Shown piece after piece: positions 27,879-36,133 of a DNA stretch of 64,000 bases. The stretch lies in NCBI GenBank assembly GCA_026985095.1, contig JALSQW010000023.1:156861-220860 (forward strand). Direction: 5' to 3'. The notes beneath the pieces were generated by a model. That model was not told the origin of the DNA. It saw only the letters and a list, made by a program, of their open reading frames with translations, and searched no databases. This DNA is from Acidimicrobiia bacterium (lineage in GTDB: Bacteria > Actinomycetota > Acidimicrobiia > Spongiisociales > UBA5794). Within the stretch, counting starts at the first letter, position 1. The number at the start of each line of letters is the position of its first letter. The position numbers and the translations under genes were made by a program.

Positions 27879-29861
27879 TCAGTGACGCAGATCGACGAGG
27901 GTGCCGGGCCGGGTACCCCTCCGAGAGACCTTGAGTCGATGCGGGCCGGCCACGACGACGACCGAGACGTCGGTGAGGGCGCGGACCGCCCGCTGCTGGA
28001 CCACCACCGGGAGGTCGTGGAGGACGTGGGCGGGGGTGATCACGAGGCTCTTGGCCGTGGCGACGTCCAGGACGTGGCGTCCGGGACGGTCGACCACGGT
28101 GATCTCCGGTCGGGAGCGGAGGACCTCGGCGAAGAGGTCGGGGGATTCGGTGACCACCGTCATGGGCAGCTCCTTGGGGAAGCGGGCGCGGAGCCCCACG
28201 TCGATGGCGAGCGAGGAGTCGTCGAGGAACCACGGCGTCGTGGGACTGCCGGGAACGACGATGACCTCGTTCCAGGGCCGGACGATCCGAGCCGCGGCAG
28301 AGCGGATCGGCAAGAGCTCGCCGAGGGCGTCGATGTCGGCTCCGAAGAGGTAGTCGGCGCGACGCGGGCCCTCCCACGAGAGGATGACGAGCGACGCGTC
28401 GTGCTCTTCGATCAGATGGAGCGTCCCTTCGACGAACGACTCGTCGACCCGAACGAGCCCGTCGCTGTCGAGTCCGAGGGCCGAAGCACGATCGACGGCG
28501 TCGTCGACCAGGGCCTGGGCCTGTGGCTTGCTTCCCGGTTCGGTGACGGCGAAGGGGACCACCAGGCCGTCGTCGGCGCGGGCCAGCTCGCCGGCGAACC
28601 GCATCAAGGCGTCGGGATCGGAGGCCTTGGGGCGAACGTCGACGAGGACCCGCTCGCCCGGGGCGGCCGGCGGCGGGGCCGGCCGCGGGATCCGACGGAT
28701 GAAGAACCGCGACCCGTACGACGTGATGAAGGCCGTGGCGACGATGGCCAACACGGCACCGTTGACGATCTCTTGTTCGAACAAGCCGAGGTTGGAGCCG
28801 ACCTGCGCGATGGCGAGCGTGGAGGCGGCCTGGCCGAAGCTCAGGGAGGCCATGAGGCCGATCTCGTCGACCGAGAACCCGGCGACGGCGCCGGTGACCG
28901 CGGCCGCCACCACCTTGCCCACCACGACGATCACCGTGAAGGCGACGGCGATGGCGAGGGTCCGAGCGTCGAAGAGCAAGGCGGGATCGATGGTGAGGCC
29001 GATCGAGACCATGAAGGCGGGAACGAAGATCGTGTCGCCGACGAATTCGAGGCGTTCCATCAGCAGGCCCTGGGTGGGGACGAGACGGTTCATCCCGAGG
29101 CCGGCGAGGAAGGCGCCGATGAGCCCTTCGATCCCGCCGAGGACGGCGATGGATGCACCGCCGGCCATCCCGGCGAGGGCGAAGACGAAGCGCTGGGCGC
29201 GACTGCGGCCGACCCGAACGAAGAACCACGCCGACAACTTCGGGAGCGCCCACAATGCGTAGCCGACGAGCAAGGCCCCGACGAGCCATACGGGGAGGGT
29301 CGGTTGCGGCTCCGAGGCTCGGAGGCCGGAGATGGGTGCGACGGCGATGACGGCGCTGGATGTGGCGACGGCGAGGACCGTCAACGACATGAGGTCGAAG
29401 GCGACGCCGGCGGAGACGGCGGTCGTGACGGCCTTGTTGTCCTGGAGCCCGGCGGCGCGCACCGCCGGGTAGGCGACCAGGGTGTTCGACGCCCACATGG
29501 CACCGACCAGCGCCGATCCCAGAAGCGACAGGCCGAGGAACTCGGTCCCGAGCCAGAGGCTGATGCCGAAGGGAACGACGAAGCCGAGGGCACCGTAGAT
29601 CACGGCGTTGCGACGGTTCGCCTTGAAGGCACGGATGTTGAACCCGAGACCGACGAGGAACATCAGGTAGAGGATGCCGATGGCTCCCAGATCGTTGACC
29701 AGCCCGTCGGGGTTCAGCCAGGCGAGGACGAAGGGTCCGGCGAGGATCCCACCGGCGATGAGGCCGATGAGGGTCGGGATCCGGAACCGCTCGGCGACGA
29801 TGGGCCCGAAGACGACGATGACCAGCAGGACGAGCAGGCTCCCCTCGACGCTCCCGATCAC
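27879..29861 (-). CDS. CPA2 cation/proton antiporter with C-terminal USP-like region
   Basis: A 660-residue protein. Residues 1-385 hold about 12 membrane helices of the KefB/NhaA-fold exchanger family (for example FLVGLGFNIRAFKANRR and GMNRLVPTQGLLMERLEF). The remaining 270 residues are soluble with universal-stress-like alternating strands and helices (ERVLVDVRPKASDP, SLVILSWEGPRRADYLFG), probably a nucleotide- or ligand-sensing regulatory domain. It likely exchanges K+ or Na+ for protons. It is alone in its transcription unit. Confidence 0.85.
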   Translation of the reverse strand: MIGSVEGSLLVLLVIVVFGPIVAERFRIPTLIGLIAGGILAGPFVLAWLNPDGLVNDLGAIGILYLMFLVGLGFNIRAFKANRRNAVIYGALGFVVPFGISLWLGTEFLGLSLLGSALVGAMWASNTLVAYPAVRAAGLQDNKAVTTAVSAGVAFDLMSLTVLAVATSSAVIAVAPISGLRASEPQPTLPVWLVGALLVGYALWALPKLSAWFFVRVGRSRAQRFVFALAGMAGGASIAVLGGIEGLIGAFLAGLGMNRLVPTQGLLMERLEFVGDTIFVPAFMVSIGLTIDPALLFDARTLAIAVAFTVIVVVGKVVAAAVTGAVAGFSVDEIGLMASLSFGQAASTLAIAQVGSNLGLFEQEIVNGAVLAIVATAFITSYGSRFFIRRIPRPAPPPAAPGERVLVDVRPKASDPDALMRFAGELARADDGLVVPFAVTEPGSKPQAQALVDDAVDRASALGLDSDGLVRVDESFVEGTLHLIEEHDASLVILSWEGPRRADYLFGADIDALGELLPIRSAAARIVRPWNEVIVVPGSPTTPWFLDDSSLAIDVGLRARFPKELPMTVVTESPDLFAEVLRSRPEITVVDRPGRHVLDVATAKSLVITPAHVLHDLPVVVQQRAVRALTDVSVVVVAGPHRLKVSRRGTRPGTLVDLRH

Positions 29862-29913
29862 GTGGTGCTCCCTGCTCGCTGCCGGCCGCCATTGTCGCAG
29901 GCAGTCGGGAGCG

Positions 29914-30193
29914 ATGCAGGATGCCGCCGTCGCCGGGATGGCGCTCGTCGAGGAGGTCGGGACGGCAGCGATCGATGGGCACGTGCTTCGGCTCGCCGCC
30001 AGGCTCCGGGAGGCCCCTTGGTGTCGATCCCGTCGTCGGACGCCGAGGCGCTCGTCGGAGCGCTCGCGGACGACGGCATCGTGACGTCATCGCGTGACGG
30101 CAATCTGCGGGTGTCGCTCCACGGGTACAACGACGATCGGGACATCGACCGGCTCATGGCAGGGCTCGCGCGCCACCGTCACCTTCTCGCCTG
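29914..30193 (+). pseudogene. Remnant of a class V aminotransferase gene
   Basis: Two plus-strand frames carry the end of a class V PLP enzyme. Frame 1 gives AVAGMALVEEVGTAAIDGHV then LRLAARLREA; the next frame, from about 30010, gives GPLVSIPSSDAEALVGALAD then DGIVTSSRDGNLRVSLHGYN and stops at 30193. In intact homologues the two pieces are joined by a linker of some 20-30 residues, so there is a small deletion plus a frameshift, and the first 250 or so residues including the PLP lysine are gone. It fills the 405-bp gap before the BMC regulator. Confidence 0.75.
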
Positions 30194-30266
30194 AGGCGAC
30201 CTGCCGGCACCGCCGAGTTCTGGTCCTCGGATCGTTCGCGGTGCCGGCCCGTCGGGCCACAGGCGC

Positions 30267-30956
30267 TCAAGGCGTCTCGTATCGAGCCTTCGAGGGGTCG
30301 TGGATCGAGAGCTGCTCGGCGAGTCCGACGCGGATGTGTTCGATCATCGCCGTACAGGCACGGTCGGGGTCCCCGGCGCGGAAGGTGTCGAGGAGTTCCT
30401 CGTGGGACGGCTCGAACGCCGCTTCGGTGATGCGGTGGAGGTCGGCGTACAGCAGCACGGCCACCGACCGATCCCAGACGGCGTCGAACAGGCCGACGAG
30501 CTGGGTGTTGCCGGTCGCCCGGACGATCGCCCGGTGGACCGCCTTGTTGGCGAGGTACCCCTCGTGGGCGGTGTCGTGGGCCTGCGTGGAGTGCTCGTCG
30601 ATGGCCTTGTCGATGAGGGAGAGGGCAGTTTCGTCGCCGCGCTCGGCGAGGAGCCGGGCGGCGTAGCCCTCGATGGCCTCTCGGGTCTCGTAGATCTCGC
30701 GGATCTCGTTCTCGCTGGCGGCACGGACGATGAACCCGCCCCGGTTGCCGGGGACGATGATCCGCTCCTGTTCGAGACGGAGCAGCGCTTCGCGCACCGG
30801 GGTTCGGGACACTCCCATGGCCTCGGCGATCCGTTCCTGGATGAGGCGGTCGCCGGGACGGAGGCCGCCGTCGCTGAGAGCGTCGACGAGCTGTCGGTAC
30901 ACCTCGTCGGCGAGCCGCGGCCGGTGGGCGTCGATGGGAAGGAAGTGTTCTGCCAT
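30267..30956 (-). CDS. GntR family regulator with FCD domain, divergent from the BMC operon
   Basis: A 229-residue regulator of the FadR subfamily. Residues 12-75 are the winged HTH (IQERIAEAMGVSRTPVREALLRLEQ), residues 85-215 the all-helical FCD domain that binds small carboxylate effectors with a metal ion; the His/Asp ligands are plausible in NKAVHRAIVRATGN and FEPSHEELLD. It is divergent from the microcompartment operon, and a 21-bp palindrome in the shared spacer is its likely operator. An effector such as an organic or amino acid is expected. Confidence 0.9.
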   Translation of the reverse strand: MAEHFLPIDAHRPRLADEVYRQLVDALSDGGLRPGDRLIQERIAEAMGVSRTPVREALLRLEQERIIVPGNRGGFIVRAASENEIREIYETREAIEGYAARLLAERGDETALSLIDKAIDEHSTQAHDTAHEGYLANKAVHRAIVRATGNTQLVGLFDAVWDRSVAVLLYADLHRITEAAFEPSHEELLDTFRAGDPDRACTAMIEHIRVGLAEQLSIHDPSKARYETP

Positions 30957-31023
30957 GTCGGATGCAGGATACGCCGTTCTCGGCGGCCAGGATCCGGGGG
31001 GGCGCGGGCCCGGAGAGGGCCCC

Positions 31024-31080
31024 TTGACGGTGGGGGACATGGTGCCTATCCTCTACGAATACCGAATACAGTATATGGTA
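31024..31080 (+). promoter_or_regulatory. BMC operon promoter and GntR operator
   Basis: TTGACG (31024-31029), a 17-nt spacer and TATCCT (31047-31052) form a good promoter for the operon. Immediately downstream lies TACCGAATAC-A-GTATATGGTA (31060-31080), a 21-bp inverted repeat with 8 of 10 arm positions paired, of the ATAC-n-GTAT type bound by FadR-subfamily regulators. A bound repressor would block transcription start or elongation. Confidence 0.7.
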
Positions 31081-31101
31081 CGCAGGAGGCGGGTGGCCAT
31101 C

Positions 31102-32046
31102 ATGTGCGGCATCGCGGGGAGGATCCTTCGGGAACCGGGCCCGATCGGCGGAGACCTGGTCCAGCTGATGCAGGCCCAACGTCACCGGGGCGCCGACTCA
31201 ACTGGCTTCGCCCTCTACGGCCGACCTCGGGAGGAGGGGTACGTGCTTCGGCTTTTCCATCCCGATCGGTACCGACTCGACGCCACGCTCGAGGCGCTGG
31301 TGGGCGCCGTGCGCGACCAGGGCGGTGACCTGACCGGGGACCCTACCTGGGACGACACCGGCCAGGCCCACGTCTTCATCAGAGCCGAGATCGCCGAGCC
31401 GGCCACCGAGCCCGCGACGTGGGTCGACGCCGTCGAGTCGATCGACGGGCTCCAGATGGTGTCGATGGGGCGATCCCTGGAGGTCGTCAAGGACGTCGGG
31501 GACGCGGCCACGGTCGGGGCCAAGCACCACCTCGAGGAGTTCGTCGGCACCCACGGTCTCGGCCATGCCCGGCTGGCCACCGAATCCGAGGTCTCCCCCG
31601 TCGCCAGCCACCCCTTCTGGGCGCGGCCCTTCCCCGACGTCACCATCGTCCACAACGGTCAGCTCACCAACCACCACCTGTGGCGTCGCCGCCTGGAGCT
31701 CGCCGGCTATCGCTTCGATACCGACAACGACTCCGAGGTGATCGCGGTGTGGCTCTCGGACCGGATGGCATCGGGCATGACTCTCGAGGAGGCGCTGGAC
31801 ACCTCCATCCGCGACTTCGACGGGGTCTTCACCTACCTGTGCTCGACCGCGGAGGCCATCGGGCTTGCCAAGGATCGGCTGGCCATCAAGCCCATCGTCG
31901 CCATCGAGCACGAGGGAGAGGTGTGCATGGCCACCGAAGAGCAGGCACTGAGGACGCTCTACCGGGAGGAGGGCGAGATCGTGAACTACGACGGTCCCGG
32001 CATCGCCAGGGTGTGGTGGGCGCCGACGTTCGTGGAGGTCGCATGA
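31102..32046 (+). CDS. Class II glutamine amidotransferase, glutamate-synthase-like subunit (GlxB/MgsA type)
   Basis: A 314-residue Ntn-hydrolase. MCGIAGRI places the nucleophilic Cys at position 2, so the start must be the ATG at 31102 (AGGAGG upstream). QRHRGADSTG, LGHARLATES and VHNGQLTNH are the glutamine-binding motifs of the GltB/PurF amidotransferase family. It lacks the synthase part, which is on the next two genes, the split arrangement known from GlxBCD and the N-methylglutamate synthase MgsABC. It would release ammonia or transfer an amino group from a gamma-glutamyl amide. Confidence 0.88.
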   Translation: MCGIAGRILREPGPIGGDLVQLMQAQRHRGADSTGFALYGRPREEGYVLRLFHPDRYRLDATLEALVGAVRDQGGDLTGDPTWDDTGQAHVFIRAEIAEPATEPATWVDAVESIDGLQMVSMGRSLEVVKDVGDAATVGAKHHLEEFVGTHGLGHARLATESEVSPVASHPFWARPFPDVTIVHNGQLTNHHLWRRRLELAGYRFDTDNDSEVIAVWLSDRMASGMTLEEALDTSIRDFDGVFTYLCSTAEAIGLAKDRLAIKPIVAIEHEGEVCMATEEQALRTLYREEGEIVNYDGPGIARVWWAPTFVEVA

Positions 32047-32741
32047 GTCGGGAGGTCGTCGAGATCGTCGCTGGCGAACGACCCCTTCGCGAGGTCAACG
32101 CCGAGATCCGGACGGCGGTGGCAGAGGGCAAGCATGTCGAGCTCCGCGAGCCGCTGTCGCGCCACAACCTGTGCGTGGCCCTCGAGGGCGGCGGCAGCGT
32201 CGCCATCGATGGGAGCGCCGGGTACTACTGCGGCGGGCTCAACAACGGCGGGATCATCGAGGTGCGCCGGAACGCCGGCTGGGGGGTCGGAGAGGCGATG
32301 GCTGCCGGGCGGATCATCGTCGACGGCTACGCGGGGATGGCGGCGGGCGCCTCCATGCGCGGCGGCACCCTGCACATCAAGGGCGATGCCGGGCCCCGCT
32401 GTGGGGTGGCCTTCAAGGGAGGCGACGTCGTCGTGGAGGGCTCCGTCGGGTTCCTCAGCGGGTTCATGGCCCACGCCGGGCGCATCGTCGTGTTGGGCGA
32501 CACCGCCGACGCCATCGGCGACTCGCTGTGGGGCGGTGAGGTGTGGGTCGCCGGAACGATCGGCTCGCTCGGGACCGACACCGAGGTCGTCGAACCCGAG
32601 GACGAGGAGCTGGCCTCCCTGGAGACGCTCCTGGGCGACCTCGGCATCGCCGATCGGCCGCAGGACTGGAAGAAGATCGTGTCCGCCCAAGGGCTGTGGC
32701 ACTTCCACGCAAGGAACGCACGCGCATGGCTGATGATCTGA
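32043..32741 (+). CDS. GXGXG-domain glutamate-synthase-like subunit (GlxC/MgsB type)
   Basis: A 232-residue protein of the right-handed beta-helix GXGXG fold, equal to the C-terminal domain of glutamate synthase large subunit. Regular glycine-rich rungs are seen: GYYCGGLNNGG, GWGVGEAMAAGRI, GPRCGVAFKGGDV, GFLSGFMAHAGRI and GDSLWGGEVWVAG. It is structural and joins the amidotransferase to the FMN subunit. Its ATG overlaps the previous stop (ATGA) and its end overlaps the next gene by 16 bp. Confidence 0.88.
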   Translation: MSREVVEIVAGERPLREVNAEIRTAVAEGKHVELREPLSRHNLCVALEGGGSVAIDGSAGYYCGGLNNGGIIEVRRNAGWGVGEAMAAGRIIVDGYAGMAAGASMRGGTLHIKGDAGPRCGVAFKGGDVVVEGSVGFLSGFMAHAGRIVVLGDTADAIGDSLWGGEVWVAGTIGSLGTDTEVVEPEDEELASLETLLGDLGIADRPQDWKKIVSAQGLWHFHARNARAWLMI

Positions 32742-34111
32742 CCGACGCCGCCGCCTACAACGGAGGTGCCGACCCGAACCGACCCGCTGGGATCCCCGAT
32801 TCGTACGGCCGCGGCCGCTCCCCCCGATGGACCCCCGAAGTGATCGCCGACATCCAGGCCAAGTCTCTCCTCGGCCGCTACCAGGTCCGGGGGTTCTCGA
32901 CGTTCAACCCCCGGATCCCCACCTTCGACGATCTCGTGTTCGTCCCCGCGACCATGACCCGTCTCCCCCTCGAGGGCTACCGGGAGGATTGCGACACCAG
33001 GACCGTGCTCGGGGAGCGACCGGGGCTGGTGGAACGGCCCATCGAGCTCGACATCCCGATCTACATCGCCTCGATGTCCTTCGGCGCCCTGTCGGCGACT
33101 GCCAAACGCGCCCTCGGTCGGGGCGCCTCCATGGTGGGATCAATGACCTGCACCGGCGAGGGCGGGATGCTGGAGGACGAGCGCGAGGCGTCCGATGTCC
33201 TCGTCTACCAGATGACGCCGTCTCGGTACCTGCTCGACCTCGATCATCTCCGTCGTGCCGACGGGATCGAGATCGCCGTCGGCCAGGGAGCCAAGCCCGG
33301 CACCGGTGGCGTGCTCCTCGGGATGAAGGTCTCTGCACGTGTCGCGGAGATGCGCACGCTCCCGGTCGAGGTCGACCAGCGTTCCACGGTGCGCCACCCC
33401 GACTTCCTCGGAGCCGACGACCTCCAGGTCAAGATCGAGGAGCTCCGCGAGGCGACCGGCTACCGGGTGCCGATGTTCTGCAAGATGGGAGCGACCCGGC
33501 CACGCTTCGACGTGGCGATCGCCGCCAAGGCAGGGTTCGATGTCATCGTCCTCGACGGCATGGAGGGTGGGACCAACGCGGCGCCCGAGCTGCTGCTGGA
33601 CCACACCGGGGTGCCGACCCTCACCGCCATCCCGGCGGCGCGCCAGGCCCTCGAGGAGTGCGGCATGGCCGACGAGGTGAAGCTCGTTGCTGCGGGGGGC
33701 ATCCGCTCGGGCGCCGACGTGGCGAAGGCGCTCGCCCTCGGCGCCGACGCCGCCATGATCGGCACCGCGGCGCTGATCGCCCTCGGATGCAACGCCCCGG
33801 TGTACGTCGAAGACTACGAGGCCATGGGCACCGAACCTGGGAAGTGCCACCACTGCCACACCGGGTTGTGTCCCCCGGGGATCCAGACCCAGGATCCACG
33901 CCTCGAAGCCCGTCTTGACCCCGACGCCGCGGCCGAACGCGTGGCTCGCTTTCTCACGGCCATGACGATGGAGGTCTCGATGATCGCGAAGGCGTGTGGC
34001 AAGTCCAGCGTCCACAACCTCGAGCCCGAGGATCTGCGTGCGCTCACGCCCGAGGCGGCGCTCTTCACGGGGGTGCAGCTCGCCGGGTTGGATCGGCCGC
34101 TGGCTTGGTGA
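32726..34111 (+). CDS. FMN/Fe-S glutamate-synthase-like subunit (GlxD/MgsC type)
   Basis: A 461-residue TIM-barrel flavoprotein homologous to the FMN domain of glutamate synthase. ASMSFGALSATAKRAL, GEGGMLEDER, GQGAKPGTGG and ATRPRFDVAIAAKAGFDVI are barrel/FMN segments; KCHHCHTGLCPPG gives the three Cys of the 3Fe-4S cluster. In MgsABC this subunit makes N-methylglutamate from gamma-glutamylmethylamide or methylamine; in this locus the amine is unknown. AAGGAA precedes the ATG. Confidence 0.9.
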   Translation: MADDLTDAAAYNGGADPNRPAGIPDSYGRGRSPRWTPEVIADIQAKSLLGRYQVRGFSTFNPRIPTFDDLVFVPATMTRLPLEGYREDCDTRTVLGERPGLVERPIELDIPIYIASMSFGALSATAKRALGRGASMVGSMTCTGEGGMLEDEREASDVLVYQMTPSRYLLDLDHLRRADGIEIAVGQGAKPGTGGVLLGMKVSARVAEMRTLPVEVDQRSTVRHPDFLGADDLQVKIEELREATGYRVPMFCKMGATRPRFDVAIAAKAGFDVIVLDGMEGGTNAAPELLLDHTGVPTLTAIPAARQALEECGMADEVKLVAAGGIRSGADVAKALALGADAAMIGTAALIALGCNAPVYVEDYEAMGTEPGKCHHCHTGLCPPGIQTQDPRLEARLDPDAAAERVARFLTAMTMEVSMIAKACGKSSVHNLEPEDLRALTPEAALFTGVQLAGLDRPLAW

Positions 34112-34132
34112 CGAGGGGAAAGGGAGGGCAAG

Positions 34133-35425
34133 ATGATCGACTCGCTACCGCCGGACACCCACACGGTGATCCTGGCACTCGGTGATCTCAGTGGGATCCT
34201 TCGTGGCAAGCGCCTGCACGTCAGCATGTGGGATCGCGCGTGTCGGACCGGCATCGCGATGGCCAACGCCATCTTCGTGTTGGACATGACCTGCGACATC
34301 TGGGACACGCCCTACGCCAACATGGGGACGGGATACCCCGACTTCGTCGTACATCCGATCGAGGGCACCTTGCGGCCGGTCCCTTGGTCCGAGGGCACGG
34401 TCCTGGCGATCGGGGAGGCCCGAGAGGAGGACGGTTCCCCGGTCCGGGTGGATCCGCGCGGTCGGCTGGTCCGGGTGGTCGAGAAGGCCGCGGTGATGGG
34501 CTACGACGCCAAGATCGGGACGGAGCTGGAGTTCTTCCTCCTCGACCCGGAGACGAAACGTCCGCTCGACACCGGTATCCAGGTCTACGGCATCGCCCGG
34601 GGCGCGATGTTCGAGCACGTCCTCGGGCCCATCCGCAACCTCTGCACCGAGTTCGGCATCCCCATCGAGCTGTCGAATCCCGAGTACTCCCCCGGCCAGT
34701 TCGAGGTGAACATCCACTACGCGTCGGCGTTGACGGCGGCCGACAATGCCATGCTCTTCCGCAACGCAGTGAAGGAGATCGCCGCCGACCACGGGTTGCT
34801 CGCCACCTTCATGGCGAAACCGTTCTCCGACCTGTCCGGAAGCGGCTTCCACGTCCATCAGTCCCTGTGGTTCGACGGGCGGAACGCGTTCAGCGACGGG
34901 AGCGGGCATCTTTCGGATGTCGGGCGTTGGTACCTCGGAGGTCTTCGGCGTCACATGCGGGAGCTCGCCCTGCTCGGGGCACCGAATCCCAACAGCTTCC
35001 GTCGGCGCCAGCCGTACACGTTCTGTCCCACCAACACCACCTGGGGCGGAGACAACCGGACCGTCGGCATCCGTGCCGTCGAGGGTCACGACGAGGCGGT
35101 GCGGGTCGAGCAGCGTGACGGCTCCGCCGACGCCAACCCGTACCTGCTGGTGGCCGGGCAGCTGGCTGCTGGCCTATGGGGGATCGAGAACGAGGCGGAC
35201 CCCGGACCGAGAACGGACGGGGATGCCTACGCCATCGACGACGTCGAGGCCATCCCTGCCACGGTTCCCGAGGCCGTCGAGGCCCTCCGGGGGTCGGCAT
35301 TGGCCAAGGAGCTTCTCGGTGACGAGCTGTTGGAGATCATCGTCGGCATGGCCGAGCGCGAGCAGGCGTTCGTGGCCGCGGCCGTCACTGACGTCGAACG
35401 AGCCCGCTATCTGGAGGCGTACTGA
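34133..35425 (+). CDS. Glutamine-synthetase-like gamma-glutamylamide ligase
   Basis: A 430-residue type III glutamine synthetase-like ligase (GlnT/GmaS/PuuA branch). Catalytic-domain motifs are GTELEFFLLD (metal Glu), GQFEVNIHYASAL, SGSGFHVHQSLW, NSFRRRQPYTFCPTNTTWGG and NRTVGIRAVEG. It lacks the NDGSS-type ammonia site and adenylylation loop of housekeeping GS, so it most likely couples an amine to glutamate with ATP. Next to the MgsABC-like genes it completes the first half of an N-alkylglutamate pathway. Strong AGGGAGGG site; the stop overlaps the BMC-P start by 1 bp. Confidence 0.88.
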   Translation: MIDSLPPDTHTVILALGDLSGILRGKRLHVSMWDRACRTGIAMANAIFVLDMTCDIWDTPYANMGTGYPDFVVHPIEGTLRPVPWSEGTVLAIGEAREEDGSPVRVDPRGRLVRVVEKAAVMGYDAKIGTELEFFLLDPETKRPLDTGIQVYGIARGAMFEHVLGPIRNLCTEFGIPIELSNPEYSPGQFEVNIHYASALTAADNAMLFRNAVKEIAADHGLLATFMAKPFSDLSGSGFHVHQSLWFDGRNAFSDGSGHLSDVGRWYLGGLRRHMRELALLGAPNPNSFRRRQPYTFCPTNTTWGGDNRTVGIRAVEGHDEAVRVEQRDGSADANPYLLVAGQLAAGLWGIENEADPGPRTDGDAYAIDDVEAIPATVPEAVEALRGSALAKELLGDELLEIIVGMAEREQAFVAAAVTDVERARYLEAY

Positions 35426-35721
35426 TGAGGATCGCACGTGTTCTGGGCACCGCCACCGGCCCGGTGAAGGATCCGCCGTTGACGGGTCACACCCTGCTGG
35501 TGGTCGAGCCGGTGGACGCTACTGGTATCGCCGTCGGCCCACACGAGGTCGTCACCGACACCGTGGGAGCGGGGGTGGGGGACTGGGTGCTGGTCGCCGG
35601 TGGATCGGGTGCCCGCCAACCGGAGCGGACCCGCGGGATCGCGACGGACGCGTCGGCGGTGGTGATCTTGGAAGAGCTGAAGCTGGGAGGAACGACGACG
35701 TACAGAAGCGGTGACCGATGA
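35425..35721 (+). CDS. BMC-P vertex shell protein (EutN/CcmL family)
   Basis: A 98-residue pentamer-forming protein of the microcompartment vertices. [21 protein letters not shown] is the family's N-terminal strand pair, followed by LLVVEPVD, the [21 protein letters not shown] hinge and [24 protein letters not shown] ends the OB-like barrel. Its ATG uses the last base of the ligase stop, so it is coupled. A vertex protein is needed to close a shell, so the locus encodes a complete compartment. Confidence 0.93.
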   Translation: MRIARVLGTATGPVKDPPLTGHTLLVVEPVDATGIAVGPHEVVTDTVGAGVGDWVLVAGGSGARQPERTRGIATDASAVVILEELKLGGTTTYRSGDR

Positions 35722-35747
35722 CGGCACGAAGGAAGGGAGCAGGGAAC

Positions 35748-36041
35748 ATGGCAGAGAACAAGAAGCTGGCGTTGGGGATGGTCGAGACCCGGGGGATCGT
35801 CCCCGCGACCGAGGCTGCCGACGCGATGGTGAAGGCGGCGAACGTCGCCCTCGTGGGTCAGAAGGAGGTCGGCGGCGGTCTCGTGGCGATCTTCGTGCGC
35901 GGTGAGGTCGGCGCGGTGAAGGCGGCGACGGATGCCGGTGCGGTGGCTGCCAACAAGGTCGGCGAGGTGATGTCGGTGCACGTCATCGCCCGCCCCCACG
36001 ACGAGCTGTCGGAGATGATGCCGCACATCAACACCAAGTGA
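35748..36041 (+). CDS. BMC-H hexameric shell protein
   Basis: A 97-residue single-domain BMC protein. [20 protein letters not shown] is the classical start of the Pfam BMC domain, followed by [21 protein letters not shown], the [10 protein letters not shown] helix and [11 protein letters not shown]. It is close to PduA/EutM/RMM-type hexamers that tile the facets. An upstream ATG (35718) exists, but [10 protein letters not shown] with GGGAGCAGGGA fits the family better. Two hairpins follow it. Confidence 0.95.
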   Translation: MAENKKLALGMVETRGIVPATEAADAMVKAANVALVGQKEVGGGLVAIFVRGEVGAVKAATDAGAVAANKVGEVMSVHVIARPHDELSEMMPHINTK

Positions 36042-36057
36042 GCCGGCGACGACGCCG

Positions 36058-36100
36058 TGTGCCGGGGCGGCACAGGACGGGCTCCGGGTCCGCCCGGAGC
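36058..36100 (+). promoter_or_regulatory. Two tandem intraoperonic hairpins after the BMC-H gene
   Basis: TGTGCC-GGGGC-GGCACA (36058-36074) and GCTCCGGG-TCCG-CCCGGAGC (36081-36100) are two perfect stem-loops between the shell gene and the aldehyde dehydrogenase gene. They could cap mRNA decay or partly terminate, favouring shell protein over enzymes. No T-tract follows. Confidence 0.55.
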
Positions 36101-36133
36101 ACCGCCCGCGGCTTCCGGTGATCGGGAGGGGAC

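Noticed and set aside
27261-30194. 977-residue plus-strand ORF
   Set aside because: Antisense shadow of the ABC ATPase and the antiporter; only its last 60 codons carry real homology (the aminotransferase remnant).
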